Shown: one piece after another, positions 7,859 to 17,455 of the stretch
Position numbering within the stretch: the stretch's first letter is position 1
Layout: the number at the start of each line of letters is the position of its first letter
NCBI GenBank assembly: GCA_029866965.1
Contig: CP123444.1
Location: forward strand, 2,856,501 to 2,920,500
DNA length: 64,000 nucleotides
DNA from: Flavobacteriaceae bacterium YJPT1-3
Lineage (GTDB): Bacteria > Bacteroidota > Bacteroidia > Flavobacteriales > Flavobacteriaceae
Reading direction: 5' to 3'
The notes under the pieces: generated by a model
What the model was told of the DNA's origin: nothing
What the model saw: the letters and a program-made list of their open reading frames with translations, nothing else
Databases searched by the model: none
Made by a program: the position numbers and the translations under genes

Positions 7859-9643
7859 TCACCATTTTGGCGCTACCCATAGGAACCCCATACTGCCTAA
7901 AAACAAAAGATAGAACCAAAGCGGATCTATTGTACGCCATACGGTATTCTGTTGTTCCTTAACAGCAGTTCGAGCAAAGCTATTACGGTTTGCCTGCACC
8001 CATTGCTGCTGGCGTAGGGCCTTCCATTGGTCAGTGTCAGCCACGTAATACTGATGAGTGGAGCTGCTGTCTTGCACTACTTCTAGGGCATGCCAGCCCG
8101 TCGATCGCGGGTAAACGGTTCCAGTCCATTGCTGCGGAAATTCACTATGCTGACGGAGCGGGATGGTCATTCCGGATCGTTCTTTGATCTGGAAATCTTC
8201 TGCTCCGGTGTAAACGGTAATTTCAAAGGGTTCATCCTGAAAAGCAATAAAAGCGGAAGATTGCCACGAAACTTGAGGTTCCGCTCTTTTTGCCAGGGCT
8301 TCTACCAGTGTTGACCAAAAATCCTGATAGGCTTCTTCCCTACCTTCCAAAAGTTCATTAAAGGTCTGATCCAATACGGTGAGGCCTATTTTCCCTAAAC
8401 CCAGTTGTTGGTAAGCACTCAGAATGTCATCCTCACTTTGGTGCACGGTAATTACGGTCAAATCATTTTCTAAAGCATAGGGGTATTTGGACCAACGGGT
8501 CGTGCCCATTCCTGCTAAACCGATCTCCGTCTGTCCGTCATAGTTTGCCTGAATTCCTAATTCACTGGACGCATTCCGCAATAAGCGCTCATCGGCCTGT
8601 ACCAATACACCCAGACCATCTTCTTCAATCGATGTCCTAAAAGACGAATTGGTAAGTCCTCCTAAGGCTCGAAAATTATCCCGATCCAGAATCAACAAAT
8701 CAATAGATCTGAGGCTTTCGCGGGTCAGCGTATTGACGGGAAGGCGTTCCGTGTTGAAATATTCAAATTTATATCGATTTGTGGTCAGTTGACTGCGCGT
8801 TACTAATTCGTGACCCTCTTCTGCCAGAAAGTTCTTTAGGTATTTCGTCTCAAAAGTCGGATAACTATTGAGTATCAAGATGCGCAAAGGCACGGCTTCT
8901 TCCACGATTACCGGTAAGGGATCATTGGTGATCATCGTATTCAAGCTGTCCTTTACGATCAGCTGAAATAACTGGCGTCCCAAGGTTTTCAAAGGTGCCT
9001 TCAGTTCAAAAAGTGAGCTTGCGGCTGTTTCCTTTTCGATAATTAGCGAATCCATAGCCTCGCCCCCCGGGCTTGTCAGTACTACGCGCAAACCTGGACC
9101 TGAGGGCCTGATACGACCGCGTACAAACAACTCATCCCCTAATGTTTGTCTGGGTTCATACTTGATTTTGTCAATTCCACGAATGGGCACACCTCCTAAA
9201 TAACTCCCAGGAAGGTCATCAAACTGCCATAGATCGTAAGGAGCGATCCCATGCCCGAGAATAAGTACGGACGAAAGCGAGTCCCTGAGCTGTGTATAGT
9301 GACGATCGGGAGTATACGGAATCTGTTTAGCGTCTTTGAATCGGGAAGCTCCAATATCATCGTCCTTAGCTTTGGTAGCCATTAAGCTATCCAATTGCTC
9401 TTCATCGTAGCCCGGAGTGAGCACAATACCCAGACGATCAAGACTGCGACCCGGTAATTGCGGTTTGAGGGCTATCATCGCCAGTGCAAAAATCGCCAGC
9501 AACGCAATCACCGCGTGTAGATAGACTCGAGCGCCTGGAGCCCGTTTCGATTCTTTCCACAGAAAAAGAAGGAATATGATCAGGCTCGCTGCGATTACCG
9601 GCCAAATCCATGCACTATTTTCGAATATTAATTGATCACTCAC
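7859..9643 (-). CDS. Membrane protein of the MoxR/BatA operon
   Basis: 594 residues with two N-terminal membrane helices (about 12-28 and 39-61), a long extracytoplasmic part and one C-terminal helix ending in WVAPKW. The middle contains a beta-alpha segment resembling the glutamine-amidotransferase-like fold often found in such proteins (LRILILNSYPTFETKYLKNF; SIDLLILDRDNF). It overlaps the DUF4175-like gene by 8 bases and is the last gene of the MoxR operon, which implies co-translation. No catalytic residues could be assigned; a structural or sensing role at the membrane is an inference. Confidence 0.55.
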   Translation of the reverse strand: MSDQLIFENSAWIWPVIAASLIIFLLFLWKESKRAPGARVYLHAVIALLAIFALAMIALKPQLPGRSLDRLGIVLTPGYDEEQLDSLMATKAKDDDIGASRFKDAKQIPYTPDRHYTQLRDSLSSVLILGHGIAPYDLWQFDDLPGSYLGGVPIRGIDKIKYEPRQTLGDELFVRGRIRPSGPGLRVVLTSPGGEAMDSLIIEKETAASSLFELKAPLKTLGRQLFQLIVKDSLNTMITNDPLPVIVEEAVPLRILILNSYPTFETKYLKNFLAEEGHELVTRSQLTTNRYKFEYFNTERLPVNTLTRESLRSIDLLILDRDNFRALGGLTNSSFRTSIEEDGLGVLVQADERLLRNASSELGIQANYDGQTEIGLAGMGTTRWSKYPYALENDLTVITVHQSEDDILSAYQQLGLGKIGLTVLDQTFNELLEGREEAYQDFWSTLVEALAKRAEPQVSWQSSAFIAFQDEPFEITVYTGAEDFQIKERSGMTIPLRQHSEFPQQWTGTVYPRSTGWHALEVVQDSSSTHQYYVADTDQWKALRQQQWVQANRNSFARTAVKEQQNTVWRTIDPLWFYLLFLGSMGFLWVAPKW

Positions 9644-11858
9644 CGGATTGCAGGGCTTTGAGTAATAATTGATCTAAAGGACGCGATGCTTTTGCCTTTA
9701 AGCTAGGTGAAGGGGTCACTTCCGGTAAGGCTTGTAGCAACCCTTTTAAGGCTACTTGCTTGCTGGCCCGCTTTGGTGGTCGTTCTTCGGACAACCAACG
9801 CAGATGCTGCAAGGTTTCCAAATAATTACCAGGCGAGTCGATGGCCAATTGTGCCAGTTCTTGTCCCGCTTTCGCGAAAAGCGTTCGATGCTGAGCTCCT
9901 ATGGCTACATCGTCAGCGATCAGCTGGTCCAGCACGGTAGCGGCCTGCCGCATATGTACATAAGTATCTTCCTGTTCAGGATTTTCTTGCTTTGAAAAAC
10001 TATTCACTTCCTTCAGTTCTCCCGTCAATCGCTTGTCTTCTTTGATGGGAGGTGGATCAAAACCAATACGATGTACGTAAATACGAGCGCTGTTTTTGAT
10101 CTCTTGAATCAAGCGTAAGGCCTTGTACTGATAAGGCAATGATTTTTCCGGAGTGTACAATCTTAAATACAATTCAGCATCCCACATTTCATCCATGGCC
10201 TGACGAAGCATGCTTTTCAGCGATTTGGCAAAGAGGGTTGAAGCTTCCGGGTCTTCGTGGTTATGCACGTAGGCCTCTAACGGATCTTCTTCCGATTCAC
10301 TGTGCTCCTCCCCTTCATGGTCGTGATCTACCAGATTGTGTTCATTATCGCCGTCATGATCATGCGTATATTCCGCCAGCGGATCATCGCCCCCGACTTC
10401 TTCCGCCGCCGTGCTCCTCTCTCCTTGTGGCTGAATGCCTGATTCGGCTTCATCACCCATGAACTGACCGTATTTTAAGCGTAAGGCCTTTTGATCAAAT
10501 CCCAATTCATTGCTCTTCGACTTAAATTCTTTTTCGGTAAGCTGCGCCTTATTAGCGATCAATTTTTCGGTATCGATGATCAATTGTCGCTGACTCCTGA
10601 AATAATCAGGCATCAAATCGGCGCCCATGGTCCCCTCGACAGCAAATTGAGCGCTCACGGTATCCCGGATCATGGCAAAATAGGTTTCACTCCTGCTCAC
10701 ATTGGCTTTGGGCTCTTTATTATCGACCACCTCCACATAGAAATAAAGTTCATCACCCGGCTCCATATTGAGCGAGTCCAAATTGATTGTCTTAGAGAGC
10801 TTTGCGCTTTTCTGTCGCAAGGAGATCAATTGTGGGAATTCGATCTGTTCTTCCCTAAACTTGACCGATTCTCCTGAGCCTTTGGTTACCGTAGCAATGA
10901 TGCGGGCATCCACCAGACCAAAGTCATCGGTCACCTCGGCTTTGATCCTGAGGTTCTTTTGCTGCTCATAGGTGTAATTGGTGTATTGCTCCAGATCATT
11001 GATTTGAATCTCCGGGGCTTCATCTGACGTTGCCGTAATCGAATATAAGTCGGAGGTATAGGTCGCGCCCCTGGTATCTTTAAAACGGAAGTTATAGAAC
11101 CCCGACCCGGTGATCTTTTCGGAATGTCGGTAGCTACCGTCTTCTAATCTCATGGATTGTTTCGCTCCAAATCCTTCCATCCAGACACTGTCCATGGGTT
11201 GGTCAAAACTAATCGCCCAGCTGACCCGCGATTGATTGAGAACTTCGATGGTCAATTCATTAAAACTTCGGTTGGCTAATGCCGTATAATTTGGATAATT
11301 GACAAAGACTCGTGTTTCTACCAATTGAGGTTCTGCCCCCCGGCCAGCCAGCGAATCTACGGCATACACCGGGACCTCATTAGCGGAAGGTGATCCCACA
11401 CCCAAATTTCGCGTCCAGCGGAACAAATCATAGTGGACACTAAGAAGTCCAAACAAGAATAACACAAATCCCACCGTAAATAGGGCGCCTAGCCGTGCGT
11501 AAGGTCTAAGCTCGTTGGTTTGACGCTTTATCTGATCATCAACCTGCTGCCGTTGTAACCGTGCAAGTCCGGTTAGTTCAGAGGTCGGTTGCAACAACAA
11601 ACCAGAGCTGTATTCCAGATCAGTCCGTTCCCGATCAAAATGGGCACTCACTTTCTTTAAGGTGAATTTCCAGGGTTTATAATAGATCAAACCCATCGTG
11701 AAGGACACCAGTAAAATCAAGCCAAAAACCCACCAATCCTGGACAATCGCGAAGCCTAAAAAGGCCAGGCTAACTGCATAAAGAAAGACCAGGAAAATCC
11801 TGGAAATTTGCCATTTCCTTTGAAAGGATTTTAGGATATGTAAGCCTTTGCTGTTCAC
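9636..11858 (-). CDS. DUF4175-like large membrane protein
   Basis: 740 residues. The N-terminus has three hydrophobic segments (about 20-36, 44-60 and 125-148), separated by a helical basic part. A beta-rich middle (about 180-380) and a long charged, helical C-terminal half follow. The latter has two Asp/His/Glu clusters (YTHDHDGDNEHN, DHDHEGEEHSESEED) that could bind metal. It overlaps the upstream BatA gene by ATGA and the downstream gene by 8 bases, so the set is one tightly coupled operon. A near-copy of the GCTTTCGCGAAAGC palindrome at 9868 reads LFAKAG. The molecular role is unknown. Confidence 0.6.
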   Translation of the reverse strand: MNSKGLHILKSFQRKWQISRIFLVFLYAVSLAFLGFAIVQDWWVFGLILLVSFTMGLIYYKPWKFTLKKVSAHFDRERTDLEYSSGLLLQPTSELTGLARLQRQQVDDQIKRQTNELRPYARLGALFTVGFVLFLFGLLSVHYDLFRWTRNLGVGSPSANEVPVYAVDSLAGRGAEPQLVETRVFVNYPNYTALANRSFNELTIEVLNQSRVSWAISFDQPMDSVWMEGFGAKQSMRLEDGSYRHSEKITGSGFYNFRFKDTRGATYTSDLYSITATSDEAPEIQINDLEQYTNYTYEQQKNLRIKAEVTDDFGLVDARIIATVTKGSGESVKFREEQIEFPQLISLRQKSAKLSKTINLDSLNMEPGDELYFYVEVVDNKEPKANVSRSETYFAMIRDTVSAQFAVEGTMGADLMPDYFRSQRQLIIDTEKLIANKAQLTEKEFKSKSNELGFDQKALRLKYGQFMGDEAESGIQPQGERSTAAEEVGGDDPLAEYTHDHDGDNEHNLVDHDHEGEEHSESEEDPLEAYVHNHEDPEASTLFAKSLKSMLRQAMDEMWDAELYLRLYTPEKSLPYQYKALRLIQEIKNSARIYVHRIGFDPPPIKEDKRLTGELKEVNSFSKQENPEQEDTYVHMRQAATVLDQLIADDVAIGAQHRTLFAKAGQELAQLAIDSPGNYLETLQHLRWLSEERPPKRASKQVALKGLLQALPEVTPSPSLKAKASRPLDQLLLKALQSGE

Positions 11859-13369
11859 TGTTTTCTAATGAATGATAAAATACGTTCTCCGCCTAAAGCC
11901 ACAATGAGCAGAAGCCAAAATGGAAGCGCAAGGTCTTTTTCCTTGAACTTTTGATCCAACGCTCCGGTGGTCAAACGCGGTTGCAGCAGGCGTTCATCCA
12001 TCTGCCGTCTATCCAAAGCTGCGATCCTTTGCTTCAACTCGTGATCTTCAAGAAGCCAATTCAATAATGATTCGCTCAGGTGGTACTCCAGGCTGTTTTT
12101 TAGGCTAAGCTTCTGAACAAGATAGGAAAGATTAGGATGAGCAGCTTTTTCGATCCAGGAATTACTTAGCGAATCTTGTCGATAAACCAATAATTTCCCT
12201 TCCATGGCAGGAGGTTCCTGATCACTCAGCCAAATGATCGGGTCTTCCCTGTCCGGCTGCGAAAAGTCATTGGGACGCTTTATTTGCACCGCTATGGGTC
12301 GCTGGGTGTACTTTTCGATGGCGATTAAGGCGGCTTTAAGCAGTCGCGCCTCCTGTTCCTGAGCCTCATCCCTGTACATCTGCAAACGAATAGGCAAGGT
12401 GTTTTTGATGGCAACCTTCTCGGTGTTGCTTGCGCTGCGCTTTATTAAACTGTCTCCGGAGATACTATAGGGCTCCTGTAGCGGCTGAAGCGCTACTAGA
12501 GTACCACTTCCCTGGGCATTACTTTGTGGTAAATCTTCCAGGCTCGATGTATCGCTTTGCCCTCCCGCTGGTCGTGAACCTACCTCTTCGGCAGGCAGGT
12601 CTCGCAAGCTCGATTTATCGCTTTGCTCTCCCGTTGGTCGTGAACCTACCTCGTCGGCAGGCAGGTCTCGCAAGCTCGATTTATCGCTTTGCTCTCCCGT
12701 TGGTCGTGAATCTCGCAAGCTCGATTTCGCGAAAGCGAGGCCATTGGCATCAGTAGTTAGTGTCAAGGCTTCAATACTTCTGTTTGTACGCCGAGCCTGA
12801 AGGAGTTGAGATAGGCTGGACTCATCAGGCAGCACGATGAATTGAACGGGTTTCATAAGTTCTGGCCTTTTTCCACGCACTCCGGATAGACGGGACTGCG
12901 TGTACACCACAATGCTATCTGTAGGAAGTGACTCCATGTCTCGGCTCAATTGCCAATAGTTAGGCACTTCCTTTTTCCTTTCCGCTTCGTCTGAAGCATC
13001 ATAGACTGGAAATTCAGGAGAGAACCATCTCCATTCGGCTTCTGGGTTCTGTTCTCTGGCCGCTTTCACCCGAGTCGATTCTGCAAGTAAGGGATCCACC
13101 AGAAAGGTGACTGGGGAAGCGTCGACCGGATTGCGTAACTGCGGACCGGATAAAAGCAGAACCACAAGGAGAAGAATCAGGCAGCGGAGAGCCAATAAGG
13201 CGTATTCATGCAATTGGATGCGGTTACTCTTGCGGGAAGTCGTCTCCTGCAGCCACTGGATACTACCTACCTTGATCACCCGCACTTTTCGCCGACTCCA
13301 CAGATGGATTGCAATAGGGACTAACAGACCCAACAATCCCCATAACCAGGCTGGATGTGCAAAGGTCAT
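11855..13369 (-). CDS. BatA-type (aerotolerance N-terminal domain) membrane protein with internal repeat
   Basis: 504 residues. The N-terminus (FAHPAWLWGLLGLLVPIAIH, basic SRRKVRVIKVG, then LRCLILLLVVLLLSGPQL) is the BatA N-terminal membrane domain, and one more helix lies near the C-terminus. A von Willebrand domain is not evident. Residues of the middle region are built from an in-frame tandem repeat (nucleotides 12542-12718), which yields SSLRDLPA-type units rich in Ser, Gly and Glu and is probably disordered. It overlaps both neighbours by 4 bases. Bat/MoxR operons are linked to envelope-stress tolerance and virulence in other bacteria, but the mechanism is unclear. Confidence 0.75.
   Translation of the reverse strand: MTFAHPAWLWGLLGLLVPIAIHLWSRRKVRVIKVGSIQWLQETTSRKSNRIQLHEYALLALRCLILLLVVLLLSGPQLRNPVDASPVTFLVDPLLAESTRVKAAREQNPEAEWRWFSPEFPVYDASDEAERKKEVPNYWQLSRDMESLPTDSIVVYTQSRLSGVRGKRPELMKPVQFIVLPDESSLSQLLQARRTNRSIEALTLTTDANGLAFAKSSLRDSRPTGEQSDKSSLRDLPADEVGSRPTGEQSDKSSLRDLPAEEVGSRPAGGQSDTSSLEDLPQSNAQGSGTLVALQPLQEPYSISGDSLIKRSASNTEKVAIKNTLPIRLQMYRDEAQEQEARLLKAALIAIEKYTQRPIAVQIKRPNDFSQPDREDPIIWLSDQEPPAMEGKLLVYRQDSLSNSWIEKAAHPNLSYLVQKLSLKNSLEYHLSESLLNWLLEDHELKQRIAALDRRQMDERLLQPRLTTGALDQKFKEKDLALPFWLLLIVALGGERILSFIRKQ
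12542..12718. repeat. In-frame 66-bp tandem repeat inside the BatA-like gene
   Basis: Two full 66-bp copies (12542-12607, 12608-12673) and one 45-bp copy (12674-12718). The short copy lacks a 21-base block (CCTACCTCGTCGGCAGGCAGG) but stays in frame. The near-palindrome ATTTCGCGAAAGC follows at 12724. Confidence 0.9.
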
Positions 13370-14268
13370 GGCTGCGAAGCGTTTAAACGGGTTTTTAAAA
13401 AGGATCTCAGCTGCTCTCCTAGTGATTCTTGGAGCAGGATTCTTTGATAGCCAATGTGCTCATTGAGGAATTTTTGTTCGTACTCGTTAAGCTTTTCGCG
13501 AAAGCCTTTCAGATAGTGTTCCCGGGCCTCTTTTGCTGTCACTTTGAGCCGGGCGCCAGTTTCCAGGTCTTCAAAGATGAGCTGACCTTCATACTCAAAT
13601 TCCATTTCAGCCTGTCCCACCAAATGAAAAACGATCAATTCATTGCGGGCCGTCTTGAGTTTTGTGATCTGATCCAAAAGCTCCTTTTGATCTTCGTACA
13701 GATCGGTGATAAAAAAGACCATCTCTTTTTTTCCTCCTCCGTGTAACTGGTCGAAAAATGGAGAAGATTTCGGCCATCGATTAGTGGCCGTCATGGTACT
13801 CAGCTCATAGAGAAACTTTTTAAAATGCTGCGGATTGTTCCCTTCAGGTAGAGCGAACTCTTTTTTTGAATTTAATGCGTAGAGGGCGATACCGTCGCCT
13901 TGCTTATGAGCCAGATTCCCCAGGGTGGCGGCCAACACCTTGGCCATTTGTAATTTGGACCAGGGGCCTTCTTCATGGTTCATGGACGCGCTGGCGTCTA
14001 TGATGATGCGGACAGAGGCATGGGTATCAATGTCAGCCTGCTTAATGTAGTATCTGTCAGAACGGGCAAGCATTTTCCAGTCTAAGAGACGAATGTCATC
14101 GCCGGGTTGATACCCGCGGTATTGGCTGAATTCGAGTCCGGGACCTAGTCTCCTGCTTTGATTAAGTCCGCTCAGATACCCTTCCACCAGGACCCGTGAG
14201 ATCAGGGCTAGCCCTTCCACGCTATCGATAATTTCCGGTTTGAGTAACTCTTTGTACTCCGTTTTCAC
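13366..14268 (-). CDS. DUF58 protein with a vWA-like fold
   Basis: 300 residues. The DUF58 signature is clear: GLEFSQYRGYQPGDDIRLLD followed by W-K-x-x-ARSDRYYIKQ (about 45-78). A vWA-like segment with a MIDAS-type DxSxS (IIIDASASM, about 89-97) and FFITDLYED follows. DUF58 proteins pair with MoxR ATPases; the ATPase is proposed to act as a chaperone on vWA partners. The gene starts 10 bases after the moxR stop and overlaps the BatA-like gene by 4 bases. An imperfect copy of the palindrome (CTTTTCGCGAAAGCC) lies at 13493-13507 and reads G-F-R-E-K. Confidence 0.88.
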   Translation of the reverse strand: MKTEYKELLKPEIIDSVEGLALISRVLVEGYLSGLNQSRRLGPGLEFSQYRGYQPGDDIRLLDWKMLARSDRYYIKQADIDTHASVRIIIDASASMNHEEGPWSKLQMAKVLAATLGNLAHKQGDGIALYALNSKKEFALPEGNNPQHFKKFLYELSTMTATNRWPKSSPFFDQLHGGGKKEMVFFITDLYEDQKELLDQITKLKTARNELIVFHLVGQAEMEFEYEGQLIFEDLETGARLKVTAKEAREHYLKGFREKLNEYEQKFLNEHIGYQRILLQESLGEQLRSFLKTRLNASQP

Positions 14269-14278
14269 AACGCTTTAT

Positions 14279-15280
14279 TTAGGAATCCAGACCTATAGTG
14301 GCCAACAAATGTTTGGTGATTTCGTCTGTGGTAATGCCTTTTGCTTCTGCTTTGTAATTCACGATCACCCGATGGCGCAAAACCGGAGGGGCTACTTTTT
14401 GAAGATCATTCAAGGTCACCGCTGTACGGCCATCCTGAAGTGCGCGCGCTTTGGCGGTCAGGATCAATGCTTGCCCGGCTCGAGGTCCGGCACCCCATCC
14501 TACCCACTCTTGTATATAATCGTCAGTAGTGGAGTTGGGACGTGTCGCTCGCACCAATCGACTGACGTAATCTACCAATTGATCGCTAATGGGGACTTCA
14601 CGAACTAATTCTTGCAGTCGAAGGATATCCTGACCACTGATCACCGATTCAATGGTGTTTTTTTGTGCACCCGTAGTCGCTTTTAAAATTTCGTTTTCCT
14701 CCTGAGCCGTTGGATAATCGATCTTGATGTAAAATAAAAAACGGTCTTGTTGCGCTTCCGGCAAGGGGAACGTTCCTGATTGTTCAATGGGGTTTTGCGT
14801 GGCCAGAATAAAAAACGGACGCTCCAGGGCGTAGGTGGTTCCGGAATACGTCACCTCAAACTCCTGCATGGCTTCCAGCAGAGCCGCTTGTGTTTTGGGC
14901 GGGGTTCTGTTGATCTCGTCTGCCAAAATGATGTTGGCAAAAATAGGCCCCTTGTTAAACTCGAAGAACTTCTTTCCTGTACTGTGATCTTCCTCTAATA
15001 TTTCGGTACCGATAATGTCAGAAGGCATTAGGTCGGGCGTGAATTGAATGCGTTTGAAGTCTAAATCAATCGCCTGGGCCAGAGACTTGATCATCAAGGT
15101 CTTGGCCAGGCCGGGCACGCCCTCCAAAAGCGCATGTCCGCCCGCCAGAAAAGTGATCAGCAGTTGTTCCACAATTTCCTCCTGACCTACAATGACCTTA
15201 GCAATCTCCTGTTTGAGATGGCTCAGCTTTGTCGTCAAGGTTTTTACTTCTTCCTGTAACTGCATTAAGTCGTTTTCCAT
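14279..15280 (-). CDS. MoxR-family AAA+ ATPase
   Basis: 333 residues. Walker A is GVPGLAKT (54-61), Walker B is ILADEINR (118-125), and a sensor-like FILATQNPIEQSGTFPLPEAQ follows, all typical of the MoxR family. It is the first gene of the minus-strand operon with DUF58, BatA-like and two large membrane proteins. Family knowledge suggests an ATP-dependent chaperone activity that matures or inserts a vWA-domain partner. The start Met (MENDLMQLQEEV) is preceded only 10 bases by the DUF4159 gene, which probably belongs to the same transcript. Confidence 0.93.
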   Translation of the reverse strand: MENDLMQLQEEVKTLTTKLSHLKQEIAKVIVGQEEIVEQLLITFLAGGHALLEGVPGLAKTLMIKSLAQAIDLDFKRIQFTPDLMPSDIIGTEILEEDHSTGKKFFEFNKGPIFANIILADEINRTPPKTQAALLEAMQEFEVTYSGTTYALERPFFILATQNPIEQSGTFPLPEAQQDRFLFYIKIDYPTAQEENEILKATTGAQKNTIESVISGQDILRLQELVREVPISDQLVDYVSRLVRATRPNSTTDDYIQEWVGWGAGPRAGQALILTAKARALQDGRTAVTLNDLQKVAPPVLRHRVIVNYKAEAKGITTDEITKHLLATIGLDS

Positions 15281-15290
15281 GCTTTTAAAA

Positions 15291-15914
15291 TTAAGAAGTG
15301 AGGGCGTACATGACGATGTTCACTCCAAATCGTGTATTGTCGATTTTATACCAGCGCTTATTGCGAAAGTCATAATCCCATTCGCAACCGTAATCCTTAT
15401 TACTATAAAGTACCGCTATCCGGTTATTGATCTCGATGGCTTTTAGGTATTCATGCACCAGATCATCTCCCCATCCATTCAGTTCTTGCGAGGTTGTGGG
15501 CGGACCGTCTTCAAACTCGAAGAAGATCGAATACAACTCATGATCATTGGGTATTTTCTTTAATGCGCCGGGGAAAAGCTCTTCCATCTGGCGCTCAAAG
15601 GATTTGGCAAAGAGCCCGTCAATATCGTGGTTACAATCATCCACAAAAACAAAACCCCCATTCTCGACATATTTTTTAAAATTCTCTTTCTCCTGTTTAG
15701 TAAATTGAACCAGTTTGTGCCCGGACAGGTAACAAAAAGGACTTTTAAAAATGTCATCACTGCCCAGAGGAACGATCTGTTCTTGAGTGTCTACAGCTAG
15801 GGTGGTGTATTCCACTAATGAATTGAGCAAATTAGAGGGCATCCGTTGATCAACATCCCAATCACCGCTTTCGTACTGCAGCCGTGTAAAGAAAAATGAA
15901 TTGCTAGCTCCCAT
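15291..15914 (-). CDS. DUF4159 domain protein
   Basis: 207 residues, nearly all one DUF4159 domain: FFFTRLQYESGDWDVDQRMP at the start, then GGFVFVDDCNHD, FKSPFCYLSGH, and NRIAVLYSNKDYGCEWDYD near the C-terminus. DUF4159 proteins are often next to MoxR/DUF58/BatA genes in Bacteroidota, as here. No signal peptide is visible in this frame, although related proteins are often exported, so the start could lie elsewhere. The function is unknown. Confidence 0.75.
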   Translation of the reverse strand: MGASNSFFFTRLQYESGDWDVDQRMPSNLLNSLVEYTTLAVDTQEQIVPLGSDDIFKSPFCYLSGHKLVQFTKQEKENFKKYVENGGFVFVDDCNHDIDGLFAKSFERQMEELFPGALKKIPNDHELYSIFFEFEDGPPTTSQELNGWGDDLVHEYLKAIEINNRIAVLYSNKDYGCEWDYDFRNKRWYKIDNTRFGVNIVMYALTS

Positions 15915-16064
15915 GTAAGTCCAAGGTTACTATAAAGTTTCAAATAGAAAAAGCTTTTAACGCTTCTTCAAGAGTTTTAATCATTAGACCAGCGCTCAAC
16001 GCATTTGTTACGCGCCTGGTTGTTTCTTGCTATGCGCAGGGAGGCCATGAACTAGCCCAAATAA

Positions 16065-16100
16065 AAACTGGTTGCCACACCAGGTGCAGGCAACCAGTTT
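16065..16100 (-). terminator. Terminator downstream of the PmbA-like gene
   Basis: A perfect 12-bp stem (AAACTGGTTGCC at 16065-16076 with GGCAACCAGTTT at 16089-16100), with a loop that can itself pair (CACC/GGTG). On the minus strand the stem is followed by a T-rich run, placing it at the end of the TldD/PmbA transcript. Confidence 0.75.
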
Positions 16101-16116
16101 ACTTAAATTATTGTCC

Positions 16117-17430
16117 TTATACCGCGTCCGAAAGACTCGTAAAGGTAAAGTCGCGAATCTTCATGTAGGGTATTAAATTACCATCGACACGAACTTGCTC
16201 CCCCAGTGTTTCCAGGTTGTTCAACATGATGATGGGACTCTCATTGAATCGGAAATTCTTGACCGGATGCTTGATCTTCCCATTCTCGATATAGAAGGTA
16301 CCATCTCGGGTAAGTCCGGTATAGAGTAAGGTTTGCGGATCGACAGACCGAATGTACCACAAACGAGTCACCAGAATTCCTTTTTTCGTACTCTCGATGA
16401 GTTCTTGTAAAGAAGCATCCCCTCCTGCCATGATCAAATTGCTGGGATAAGGTACCGGCTGCACGTTCTTTTGGTCTGCCCAGTAGCGGCTGTAGGCCAG
16501 ATTTTTGACCACCCCATTTTCAATCCAGGTCATACGGCGCAGCGGTTGTCCATCACCATTCCAGGTGGCGGTAGGCACTTCACTGTTCAGCGGATCAGAC
16601 CACAGGGTCACACGTTCATCAACGATCTTCTCGCCCATTTTAGTCCCCCCATCTTTAGACATGAAGCTTCGTCCCTCATCGGCTTGACGCGCATCGATCG
16701 CGTTGCCCAAACCATTAAGCAAACCAAGCGCTGCCGAAGGTTCTAAAATGACCGTATACTTTCCAGGCTCTATCGCCTTGGGTTCTTTGGATAATGTCGC
16801 TTTTTCAATGGCGATCTTTGAGGCTTCCGCCGGATCAAATTTGGTGATGTCGTTGTAATCGCGGGTTACCCAACCTGAACCCGTACCGTCATTCGTGCGC
16901 ATGGTCACTGTAAAATCAACATTGGTGGATTTGTTATACGCAAAAAGTCCTTTGGAATTCATCAATGCGCTAAAACCCGCAGAATCATTCAGGAAGCCCG
17001 CGGCTGTCACATCGGCCGCTGCGGCTGGCTCTATGCTCTTCTGAGCCACCATAGCGCGGTATTCCGGGGAAATATCTGCAGTGGCCTGCACATAACTTCC
17101 AGCCTCGTCATATTCTTGAGGCCCTAAGGGTTCCATGAACTCTGGATTCTCCGGAGATAATTTGGCCAACTCCTCCGAACGCTGTACTACTTTTTTTAGA
17201 GATTCATCATCGAACTCATCGATGGTTGCTGTACCTGATCGCTTGCCGTAACTCGACTGGACCACCAAACTTTGATTGGAGCGATGACCTGCAGTAGATA
17301 CTGTATTTCTCGCGTAGCGGATATTCCCGCTAATGCTTCCTCCTAAATTGATGACACAAGCATCTGCGGTAGAAAAGCTCAATGCTTTCTCCATGATCTT
17401 TCGTGCCTCTTCTTTTGAATATATTGCCAT
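16117..17430 (-). CDS. pmbA: PmbA/TldE-family protein (metalloprotease partner)
   Basis: 437 residues matching the TldD/PmbA superfamily along its length. Features include ARKIMEKALSFSTADACVINL at the start, RYARNTVSTAG, and a C-terminal beta-rich domain with RDGTFYIENGKI and FRFNESPIIMLNN. It lacks the HExxxH zinc motif, as expected for the TldE/PmbA subunit; in E. coli the TldD/TldE heterodimer degrades unfolded peptides and processes microcins. The gene starts 25 bases after tldD, and a strong terminator follows. Confidence 0.88.
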   Translation of the reverse strand: MAIYSKEEARKIMEKALSFSTADACVINLGGSISGNIRYARNTVSTAGHRSNQSLVVQSSYGKRSGTATIDEFDDESLKKVVQRSEELAKLSPENPEFMEPLGPQEYDEAGSYVQATADISPEYRAMVAQKSIEPAAAADVTAAGFLNDSAGFSALMNSKGLFAYNKSTNVDFTVTMRTNDGTGSGWVTRDYNDITKFDPAEASKIAIEKATLSKEPKAIEPGKYTVILEPSAALGLLNGLGNAIDARQADEGRSFMSKDGGTKMGEKIVDERVTLWSDPLNSEVPTATWNGDGQPLRRMTWIENGVVKNLAYSRYWADQKNVQPVPYPSNLIMAGGDASLQELIESTKKGILVTRLWYIRSVDPQTLLYTGLTRDGTFYIENGKIKHPVKNFRFNESPIIMLNNLETLGEQVRVDGNLIPYMKIRDFTFTSLSDAV

Positions 17431-17455
17431 GATTGTATAGTATTGATTGATTGAA

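Noticed and set aside
10139-10462. 107-residue plus-strand frame within the DUF4175-like gene
   Set aside because: Antisense to a coupled operon gene; rich in His/Pro/Arg because of the Asp/His-rich coding strand, not because of a domain.
12430-12756. Plus-strand frame with repeated RFALPLVVNLP units
   Set aside because: It is the antisense reading of the tandem repeat in the BatA-like gene.
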